DNA from: Sinomonas gamaensis
GTDB taxonomy: Bacteria > Actinomycetota > Actinomycetes > Actinomycetales > Micrococcaceae
Assembly: GCF_005876955.1 (NCBI RefSeq)
Contig: NZ_SSCL01000019.1
Span: forward strand, 1-57,438
DNA length: 57,438 bases
Direction of reading: 5' to 3'
A model generated the notes under the pieces. It saw only the letters and a program-made list of their open reading frames with translations, did not search any database and was not told where the DNA came from. Shown piece by piece: positions 51,358 through 57,438 of the stretch (positions are counted from its first letter, which is position 1; each line of letters begins with the position of its first letter). The translations under genes were made by a program, and so were the position numbers.

Positions 51358-51834
51358 TCAGCCCGTGGCAGTTCCACGCCCGTGCTGGTCGTGCTGATGG
51401 ATGGGGATCTCCGAAAGAGTCGCGAGGTCCGATCGAACTTGGTGGGTGTAGGACCGGGTGACCGCGGCATCGGCGAGCTTCCCGAATACCCCGCCGAGTC
51501 CGGTTGGCGATTCGATGTGGTACCTCATCCGGGTTCCGTTGTCCTCCGCGGTGATCGTGTAGGTGACGGTGAAGGGGAGCTTGCCCGCGATGGTCTTGCT
51601 CACCCACCGGCTGGGCCTGTTGTGTTCGGTGACTTCGGCCGTCCACTCGAAGCTGAAGCCGAGGACTTTACTGGTGCCCTTGATGTGGGAGCCGACACCA
51701 ACAGGCCCGTCGGTGAGGAGTTCGCAGCTCTGGACGGTAGCTTGGAAGGCCGGCACGTTCGCGGGCTCGACGATGTAGTCGAAGACCTCTTCCGGCGGGA
51801 CAGGAATGACGATGCTCTCGTCGACGATTGGCAT
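51358..51834 (-). CDS. SRPBCC-family protein
   Basis: 158 residues. It has the START/polyketide-cyclase-like pattern: IVDESIVIPVPPEEVFDYIV, EPANVPAFQATVQSCELLTD, GSHIKGTSKVLGFSFEWTAE and a curved beta sheet with a final helix (GVFGKLADAAVTRSYTHQVR). Such proteins bind hydrophobic ligands in a deep cavity. ATG 51834 gives the proper start; the frame to 51912 is a shadow. It stands alone. Confidence 0.85.
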   Translation of the reverse strand: MPIVDESIVIPVPPEEVFDYIVEPANVPAFQATVQSCELLTDGPVGVGSHIKGTSKVLGFSFEWTAEVTEHNRPSRWVSKTIAGKLPFTVTYTITAEDNGTRMRYHIESPTGLGGVFGKLADAAVTRSYTHQVRSDLATLSEIPIHQHDQHGRGTATG

Positions 51835-51922
51835 GGCTGGCTCAATTCTTTCGGCATGGGGCGATCCCACCGGAGGATGCGGGCAAGCCCTGAGTTCATG
51901 GGATGTTCCCAAATGTGCTAGG

Positions 51923-52648
51923 TCAGCAGCTGATCGACTGCCGGATCAGTGACGCCTGCTTCAGCCAGTCATCGGCCGTCGCCTGGGGGATCTTGCCGCC
52001 AGCCCACTTGGTCACGTACGAGGCGAAGTCCGTCAATCCGTTGCAGGCTTTCCCGGTGTCGACCGGTGACTGGGCAAGGGCGCTGGTGACATCGCTGAGG
52101 GTTGAGAGCAGCTGGGAGGCGACGTTCTTGTCCAAGCCGGAGTTCTGCACCGCCTTCGTCAGGGTGTTCGTCAGCGCGACGGGATCAGGGGCGTCCACCA
52201 CGGCGATGTCACCGGAGCTGACGCGGCTTGCGAAGGTCAGGTCGATGAGGTCGCAGCTGTAGGTGTTCGTCTGCACCCGGATGAGGTCCGGCGTCCCGCT
52301 GACGGCGTTGTCCTGGACGGTGACCAGGAAGGCGCTACCCGGGGCCTCAGCGGTTGTGGTCGAATCTGCCAGGACTCCGATCGCGGCCTGACTGCCGCTG
52401 ACGTCGAGGCACGTAACGCTCCCGTTCAGGGTTCCGATGCCGGTCGTGATGTACACGGTCCCGGAGGGGTTTTGCCCTGAGGGGCCGCTGACGGCGTTGA
52501 TCGAGAACGACGCCGATCCGTTGTTCGCCGTGCCTGAACCCGTCACGGAGTCTTGGGTGGGTACGGACGCCTGAGTGGGCTGCGTGGCGAAGAGGCACAG
52601 CAACGCCGCGTCCGTGATGGCCGTGGCGCGGCGGAGAGCTTTGAGCAT
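51923..52648 (-). CDS. Secreted protein of unknown function
   Basis: 241 residues. A signal peptide (AITDAALLCLFATQPTQA, cleavage near 28) exports it. The mature part is Ser/Thr/Ala-rich with four Cys (two near VTCLDVSG and YSCDLID, two near KACNGLT and the final Cys). The beta-rich middle (GTVYITTGIGTLNGSVTCLD, AFLVTVQDNAVSGTPDLIRV) is followed by a helical C-terminal domain with a Trp-Ala pattern (DFASYVTKWAGGKIPQATAD). No family recognised. It is divergent from the LuxR-type gene. Confidence 0.7.
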   Translation of the reverse strand: MLKALRRATAITDAALLCLFATQPTQASVPTQDSVTGSGTANNGSASFSINAVSGPSGQNPSGTVYITTGIGTLNGSVTCLDVSGSQAAIGVLADSTTTAEAPGSAFLVTVQDNAVSGTPDLIRVQTNTYSCDLIDLTFASRVSSGDIAVVDAPDPVALTNTLTKAVQNSGLDKNVASQLLSTLSDVTSALAQSPVDTGKACNGLTDFASYVTKWAGGKIPQATADDWLKQASLIRQSISC

Positions 52649-52884
52649 GGCGGGCTCCCGGGGTGGGATGGCGGCCGAGACCGTCCGCCTGTTGGTCTAG
52701 CTGATAGGCAGGCCCAGCGCCGCCCTCCCCAGAGCTGCCCCTCTCTGGAAACCGTGGTCTGACGGGTGTCCCGCCGGACAGGACCATAATCCTGCCTCGG
52801 CAACTTCTGCTGAATACGCTCTTGTGCGTATTGCGCCACCGTCCTACCCTCCTGACAGCCTTCCCACGAGCAAAGGGGGGAGCC

Positions 52885-53595
52885 ATGGAACCGGCCGCCG
52901 ACCTAGCTGCCCAGCTGAATCACCTCGATGGCCGCGACGAGTACCTCCGCGCCGCCAGCGAGCTGCTGCTGAGGCTCTTCCCTTCGGATCACGCGGCTTG
53001 GAACGACGTTGACGCACGAACCAGGTATTCGGACGTTCGAGTGTACCCGGAGCTTACCGGGGTCGATATTCCGAAGATGCTGCTTGATCTGTTCGCTGTG
53101 CATCCGGCGGTCATCAGCTTCCGGCGGGAGCCCAGCGATGGCCTGAGGCGTCTCAGCGACCTTGTTTCGGACAGCCAGCTCTATCAGACGAGAGCCTTTC
53201 GGGAGGGACTGTCGAGGCTGGAGGTCAACCGGCAGCTCATATTCCTCACGTCCGATCTGAGCCCATATCGTTTCACCGGGTGGTCAATGAACCGTTGGCC
53301 GAACGACTTTTCTGACGCTGAGGTCGAGTTGGCTCGACGGATTCAGCCGGTGTTGCGCCTTCTCGAGCAGGCTTAGGGTGGGAGCCACGCCGAGGACCGT
53401 AAGCGCGGTGAGCCTTACTCGTTGACCTCGCGGGAGCATGAGATCTTGCAGCTTATCGGAAGGGGCCTCACTGGCGTCTCCGTCGGTCACTTGCTCGGTA
53501 TCAGTCCACGAACCGTGGCGAAGCACCTAGAACATGCCTACGCGAAGCTCGGCTGTACGAACCGGATCGACGCCCTCCGGCTGCTGAACGGGTAG
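52885..53595 (+). CDS. LuxR-family regulator interrupted only by an in-frame TAG
   Basis: The frame from ATG 52885 reaches TAG at 53374-53376 after a sensor-like domain of 163 residues (LRAASELLLRLFPSDHAAWN, ARAFREGLSRLEVNRQLIFL-type helices). With no indel it continues for 72 codons through a perfect LuxR helix-turn-helix (YSLTSREHEILQLIGRGLTG, LLGISPRTVAKHLEHAYAKL) to TAG 53593. The interruption falls in the linker (LLRLLEQA / GGSHAEDR). Read through, the protein is a normal 236-residue regulator. Either a nonsense mutation removed the DNA-binding domain or the codon is read. AAAGGGGGGAGCC precedes the start. Confidence 0.8.
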
Positions 53596-53611
53596 CAAGC
53601 CCGGCGGCGTC

Positions 53612-53920
53612 CTACGCCTGTGGCAAACCGCTCAAGGCCCCAAAACCTCCGCCAGCCCGCCAGGGGAGCTGATCCAGAAGGGTGGCGGGTTGGATGACCT
53701 CGATCGAGTGGAAGTCGAGCTGAGCGTCAAACCGCCACCCGATATTGAGATGCCTGCTCGCCGGGCCCTCGGCGAGGCGGTCCTCGATGCGCGCAGGGCC
53801 TCGGCGAGGGTCTCGTGGGTCACCCAGCATGGCTGTCGGTCGCGTAAGCCCGAGACGTAGAAGTGCGAGGGTGCGCTTGGGTCGGGCGACTTTGTGCTTC
53901 TGGGCAGCGTCGTAGAGCAC
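53612..53920 (-). CDS. Hypothetical protein, possibly frame-shifted out and back
   Basis: From GTG 53920, VLYDAAQKHKVARPKRTLAL begins the protein and RIEDRLAEGPASRHLNIGWR with DFHSIEVIQPATLLDQLPWR ends it. The middle (about 53740-53850) makes more sense in a second frame (YVSGLRDRQPCWVTHETLAE), so two compensating indels may be present. It starts immediately after the previous gene's TGA and ends the three-gene minus-strand operon. No family recognised. Confidence 0.5.
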   Translation of the reverse strand: MLYDAAQKHKVARPKRTLALLRLGLTRPTAMLGDPRDPRRGPARIEDRLAEGPASRHLNIGWRFDAQLDFHSIEVIQPATLLDQLPWRAGGGFGALSGLPQA

Positions 53921-54163
53921 TCACCCTTCGCGGTCCTCATCGACGATGATCGTCTCGTAGGCGCCGGTCAGGAACTCCCACAGCGCCGCGGTCGTGAACG
54001 GCTCCTCGCTGCGGGGCTCGAACCAGTCGCCGTTCCCGCCGGCCTGGAACACGTGGCCGGGGTCGTGGGTGCCGCAGACGATCGAGTCGGCGGCGAGTGA
54101 GCCGAGCTGGTTCTCGGTGCGGACGCTGCGGACCGGGCGGAGGGCGGCGTCTGAGCCGCTCAC
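53921..54163 (-). CDS. Hypothetical protein
   Basis: 80 residues from GTG 54163 (VSGSDAALRPVRSVRTENQL, ADSIVCGTHDPGHVFQAGGN, FTTAALWEFLTGAYETIIVD). The GTG overlaps the stop of the gene before (GTGA). Cytoplasmic, no family recognised. It is the middle gene of a three-gene operon. Confidence 0.55.
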   Translation of the reverse strand: MSGSDAALRPVRSVRTENQLGSLAADSIVCGTHDPGHVFQAGGNGDWFEPRSEEPFTTAALWEFLTGAYETIIVDEDREG

Positions 54164-54748
54164 CTGATGACCCTACCCGTTGCGAGGCCGATGCGCGGGA
54201 TCCGAGGCAGGACGAATCGGGGCTTGAGGCCAAGGTGCTTCCCGGCGGCGTTGGCGACCATGTCGATACGGTCCTCGGCGAGATGTCTGATGGTGTTCAG
54301 GTCGACCGAGGGGGTTTTGGCCAAGCATCCTGCAGGCCTGAGCGTTGGAAGCACCGGCATCCACGAGTTCCCAGTGGCGTGTAGTCCTCAACGCCCTCCG
54401 CGACTGAGCCGGGGACATGGGCGTAGCGACGCGCTCGGCGAAGCGGCGTGCCTCCCGGACGCCCTCGAGGTGTGCCTTCTGCCGCCGGCCGTCTTCGGTG
54501 GCCAGATGCTTCTTCGGACGCCGCTCCCAGTCGATGGCGGTCGTAGGCGAGAGCCTCAGTTCCTTTAGACCCGGGACGCCGGGAGCGTCGAACTCAGCAT
54601 CAGGAAGCGGCGGTAGCGCCACCGTTGACCGGTGCCGGGGAAGACCGTCATGTCCTTGCGGCTCCTCAGCATTCGAGCTTTCTGTGTCCGCGGGATCCTT
54701 TCTGTGTCCGCCGGGATCGGCGCCGTCCGAGCTGTCCCGGAACGGCAC
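54160..54748 (-). pseudogene. Hypothetical protein with a frameshift
   Basis: One frame from 54748 reads AEFDAPGVPGLKELRLSPTT, IDWERRPKKHLATEDGRRQK and EGVREARRFAERVATPMSPA; near 54310 a second frame takes over (KTPSVDLNTIRHLAEDRIDM, NAAGKHLGLKPRFVLPRIPR) to TGA 54160. A single indel joins them to a protein of about 195 residues. It is the first gene of the operon. No family recognised. Confidence 0.55.
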
Positions 54749-54774
54749 CGAACCGCGGCACGGGGGGTCGAACC

Positions 54775-55521
54775 TCAGCGGCTGAGGGAGCGGCTGAGGT
54801 CGTGATCAGCGTCGGCCGCCCCGGATTGCAGACACCACTTCGCGGCATTGGCGAGGAAGGTCTTGACGATGGACTGGCGCAGGTCGGAGGGGTGCCCCAT
54901 GTTCGTGTAGACGGTGCGCTGACCGTTCGGGCGCTCCCGGGTCCAGGCGACAGCCGACGGTGTCGGCTCGTTTTCGGGATCCACCGGCTCGCCCCAGAGG
55001 ATCGGCACGCACCCTTCGCTCAGGTCCGTCCGGTACAGCCAGGCGCGCAGATGGAAGGACTCGGGGATTCCCTCGAGGATGGGGTGGCCTTCCTTGCTCG
55101 CCCAGGTGACGTCGGTGCTGGAGGAATGCCCGTGGTGGCTGATCCATGGCGAGCCGAGGACGTCGCGGCCGAATCCGTCATTCCATTCGGCCCACTCGCT
55201 CTCGGGCGGGTAGTGGAACGCGTGGCTCGAGGTGCGCAGGCCGATCACGTGGCCTCCACGGTCGCAGTAGTCCACGATGTGGCGCATCTCGGCGTCGGGG
55301 AGCTGCCGCCACCGGGTGTAGACGACCAGGAGGTCGGCGTCGTCGAGGTCCGAGAGGTCCCCGAAGCTCTGCTTGGGGAAGTTCGGCATGTCCTCGAGGA
55401 CGTCGGGGGTCTTGTAGACGACCTCGGCCCCGAGGGCCGCTGCGAGGTGGTCGGCGATCGGCCGCATCGTGCGGTCTGACTCGTACTCGCCTTCGCCGAC
55501 GAGGAACACGATCTTTGTCAT
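54775..55521 (-). CDS. ThuA-domain protein
   Basis: 248 residues. MTKIVFLVGEGEYESDRTMR, ADLLVVYTRWRQLPDAEMRH, GLRTSSHAFHYPPESEWAEW and GHPILEGIPESFHL are the pattern of ThuA-like proteins, glutamine-amidotransferase-like folds near sugar-metabolism genes and often linked to trehalose or other sugar use. Its exact reaction is not known. ATG 55521 overlaps the upstream dehydrogenase stop (TAATG), so it is co-translated with it. The long open frame to 56700 is a shadow of that gene. Confidence 0.85.
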   Translation of the reverse strand: MTKIVFLVGEGEYESDRTMRPIADHLAAALGAEVVYKTPDVLEDMPNFPKQSFGDLSDLDDADLLVVYTRWRQLPDAEMRHIVDYCDRGGHVIGLRTSSHAFHYPPESEWAEWNDGFGRDVLGSPWISHHGHSSSTDVTWASKEGHPILEGIPESFHLRAWLYRTDLSEGCVPILWGEPVDPENEPTPSAVAWTRERPNGQRTVYTNMGHPSDLRQSIVKTFLANAAKWCLQSGAADADHDLSRSLSR

Positions 55522-56549
55522 TATTCGGTCTCCTTGGTCTTTCCGTGGGGGAGGAGGAAGATCTTGCCGCAGGCACCGGTGTCCTGGATGTCCATGGCGG
55601 CGGCTACGTCGTCGAGGTCCATGGTGTGGGTGACCATCGTGTCGAGGAGACTGGAGGCCTTGCGGATGGTGTCCCACATGAGGGGGGCGTCCCGCAGGTG
55701 GTTCCAGTGCCAGCAGCCGTGGATGTCCAGCCCAAGCGGAACGAGGGGTGGCAGGTCGATGTCGTTGCCCCAGGAGACGAAGCTGACCTGTCCCCGGGCG
55801 CGGGTGGCGAGGGCCAGGGTGCGGGAGGCGCCGGGCGCGCCGCTGGTCTCGACTGCGGCATCGACCCCGCGGCCTCCGGTTGCCTGGCGGATCTGCTCGA
55901 CCATCTCGGGATCGCGCGGGTCGAAGACGCGTTCGGCTCCCAGCTTGTGGGCGAGCTCGGCCCGGTAGGGATGGGTTTCGATCGCCAGGACGCGGGCGCC
56001 ACGAACTGCTCCCTGCACGATAGCCCCGAGGCCGACGGGCCCGCAGCCTGAGACCAGGAGGGTGTCGAGGGCGTTGACCTGCATCCGCTGCATGGCGTTG
56101 AAGCTGGGGCCGAGCCCGCAGCAGGCGAGGGCGCCGTGGCGGAGGGGGATGTCGTCGGGGATGGGGGCCAGGAGCCAGTCGGGCTTGAGGACGTACTCTG
56201 CGTAGGTTGCGGTGCCGTAGGGCTGGTTCGTCTCGGCCAGCACATCGCGCTGGTTCGGGCAGTACATGTAGTCCCCCGCGGTGCACAGGGGGCACGTGCC
56301 GCATCCGTAGTGGGGCATGACCGCCACGCGGTCCCCGACGCTGACCCGGCCCGAATGGCCGGCGTCGACGACGATGCCCGCGGCCTCGTGGCCCAGGACG
56401 TCCTGGGCGGGGCCGCCGTGGCGGTGCTTGAACTCGGTGCACATGGGGGAGATGAGGATCTTGACCACGACAAGGTCGCGGCTTGAGGCCGGCCGCGGCT
56501 GGTCGAGGACCTCGACGCGGCGGGGCGCGGTGATCGCTGCTGCCTTCAC
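55521..56549 (-). CDS. Zinc-dependent medium-chain alcohol dehydrogenase
   Basis: 342 residues. Catalytic zinc is bound by C37 (SPMCTEFKHRHGG) and the GHE motif at 53-55 (VLGHEAAG); the structural zinc Cys are in YGCGTCPLCTAGDYMYCPNQ. A Rossmann fold (VSGCGPVGLGAIVQGAVRGA) binds NAD(P). It oxidises a polyol or alcohol, probably a sugar-like substrate given its neighbours. It is first in the operon with ThuA. ATG 56549 is preceded by an AGCATTCAGTG leader without a strong site. Complete. Confidence 0.9.
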   Translation of the reverse strand: MKAAAITAPRRVEVLDQPRPASSRDLVVVKILISPMCTEFKHRHGGPAQDVLGHEAAGIVVDAGHSGRVSVGDRVAVMPHYGCGTCPLCTAGDYMYCPNQRDVLAETNQPYGTATYAEYVLKPDWLLAPIPDDIPLRHGALACCGLGPSFNAMQRMQVNALDTLLVSGCGPVGLGAIVQGAVRGARVLAIETHPYRAELAHKLGAERVFDPRDPEMVEQIRQATGGRGVDAAVETSGAPGASRTLALATRARGQVSFVSWGNDIDLPPLVPLGLDIHGCWHWNHLRDAPLMWDTIRKASSLLDTMVTHTMDLDDVAAAMDIQDTGACGKIFLLPHGKTKETE

Positions 56550-56872
56550 TGAATGCTCGTTTCTGCTGATGCACCGTCCTGCGGCGCAGTGGGACGCCCC
56601 CGCTGTCCAGAGCTGAACCGCGAGGGCGAAGGAAAAGCTGTCCGAGACAACTTATGTCTGGTAACCCCGCGAGTTGAGGCTGGGATAGCGGGAAGAACAC
56701 CAGTCAGAAAGTGATCCTAGGACCCGCAGAACGTCCTGTGAACCACTTTTGGTACGTAAAAAAAATTTCGCCAGAAGTCTGGATTTATGAGCGGAGCAGA
56801 AGGTACGTTTTCCCGGACGGCATCGATGTGACGGTGCTCATAGAACCCCAACCCACAACACCGGAGACATCT
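56550..56872. promoter_or_regulatory. Divergent promoter region of the sugar-catabolism locus
   Basis: 323 bp between the dehydrogenase operon and the oxidoreductase gene. It contains the AT-rich strip TACGTAAAAAAAATTTCGCC near 56755, unusual for this window, which probably marks one of the promoters. I see no clean palindrome that would identify a LacI- or GntR-type site. Confidence 0.4.
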
Positions 56873-57438
56873 ATGACTTCTGGCAGAAGCCCTTCCCTGC
56901 GGGTGGGCATGGTCGGGTACGCCTTCATGGGCGCGGCGCACTCGCAGGCGTGGCGGACGGCGCCGCGCTTCTTCGAACTTCCCCTCGCGCCGCGGCTGAC
57001 TGCGATCGCGGGCCGGGACCCGGAGCGTGTGGCCGCGGCCGCCGCCAAGCTCGGCTGGGAGTCGACGGAGACGGACTGGCGCAGGCTCATCGAACGCGAC
57101 GACATCGACCTGATCGACATCTGCACCCCGGGCGACACTCACGCCGAGATCGCGATCGCGGCGCTGGAGGCCGGCAAGCATGTGCTCTGCGAGAAGCCGC
57201 TGGCGAACTCGGTGGCGGAGGCCGAGCGGATGACGGCGGTGGCGGATGCCGCGGCGGCGCGCGGGGTGTTCTCCATGTGCGGGTTCTCCTACCGGCGCAC
57301 CCCGGCGCTCTCGCTCGCGAAGCGGCTCGTCGATTCCGGGGCCCTGGGGCAGATCCGGCACGTGCGGGCGCAGTACCTGCAGGACTGGCTCACCGACGAG
57401 AACGCGCCGCTGACCTGGCGGCTGGACAAGTCGAAGTC
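56873..57438 (+). CDS. Gfo/Idh/MocA family oxidoreductase, cut by the right edge
   Basis: 188 residues visible. The N-terminal Rossmann fold (LRVGMVGYAFMGAAHS) binds NAD(P) and the family hallmark LCEKPLANSVAEAERM follows near residue 102, with IDICTPGDTHAEIA before it. Such enzymes oxidise sugars, inositols or their derivatives. GGAG lies eight bases before ATG 56873. It is divergent from the ThuA / dehydrogenase operon; together they form a small sugar or polyol catabolism locus. Confidence 0.9.
   Translation, partial: MTSGRSPSLRVGMVGYAFMGAAHSQAWRTAPRFFELPLAPRLTAIAGRDPERVAAAAAKLGWESTETDWRRLIERDDIDLIDICTPGDTHAEIAIAALEAGKHVLCEKPLANSVAEAERMTAVADAAAARGVFSMCGFSYRRTPALSLAKRLVDSGALGQIRHVRAQYLQDWLTDENAPLTWRLDKSK

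Noticed and set aside
52885-53376. Complete 163-residue protein without DNA-binding domain
   Set aside because: The same frame continues through a perfect LuxR HTH, so the shorter call would miss the gene's nature.
54775-56700. One long minus-strand frame joining ThuA and upstream sequence
   Set aside because: Only the part from 55521 onward is ThuA; the rest is a shadow of the dehydrogenase, which has its own clear frame.

Overview
The window is a high-GC actinobacterial sequence. Gene style (GTG/TTG starts, GTGA and ATGA overlaps, many lipoproteins, DUF2637, replication-relaxation and DUF3854-type proteins) points to a Micrococcaceae-like host such as Arthrobacter or Sinomonas. That placement is inference from family knowledge, not from a marker gene; there is no rRNA, and I recognised no tRNA or CRISPR array.

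Layout. 1-132 is the end of an IS21-family element whose istA runs off the left edge, followed by a cold shock gene. About 0.4-24 kb is an accessory region of secreted and membrane proteins: roughly nine lipoproteins or anchored proteins, a minus-strand run encoding a secreted lipase, an SGNH hydrolase, a zinc-ribbon membrane protein and a PQQ-type lipoprotein (6.8-13.7 kb), a methyltransferase operon with tiny membrane proteins (13.8-14.9 kb), and a response regulator / histidine kinase / kinase-like operon (15.8-18.7 kb). About 24-31 kb holds conjugation genes (replication-relaxation protein and a VirD4/TraG-like ATPase), then a hairpin-rich non-coding stretch carrying a complete IS3-family insertion. 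About 31.6-37.4 kb holds a decayed IS481 transposase, two divergent HTH regulators and an operon of small membrane proteins. 39.8-42.9 kb is a large primase-helicase. 43-48.6 kb carries further mobile-element genes, including a DUF2637/SpdB-like transfer protein and a secreted HNH-type lipoprotein. 48.9-54.7 kb holds a toxin-binding antitoxin-like gene, a Phd remnant, a phosphoesterase and a LuxR-type regulator. The right end (54.8-57.4 kb) is a divergent sugar or polyol catabolism locus (ThuA, zinc alcohol dehydrogenase, Gfo/Idh/MocA oxidoreductase).

The transfer ATPase, replication-relaxation protein, primase-helicase, DUF2637 protein, XRE regulators and several IS elements together fit an integrative conjugative element or conjugative plasmid with a much decayed cargo.

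Two things stand out. First, about twenty otherwise recognisable genes are broken by small indels; either this is decaying mobile DNA or the assembly has uncorrected indels. Second, two genes (33216-33536 and 52885-53595) have perfectly intact frames interrupted only by in-frame TAG codons. A third TAG lies in a lipoprotein remnant. Amber readthrough or recoding is possible but unproven; nonsense decay is the plain alternative. Other structure worth checking: two arrays of GGTCC/GGACC motifs in and upstream of the DUF2637 gene, a cluster of GC-rich hairpins flanking the IS3 copy, and a chimeric gene joining a ribbon-helix-helix domain to a lipoprotein tail.
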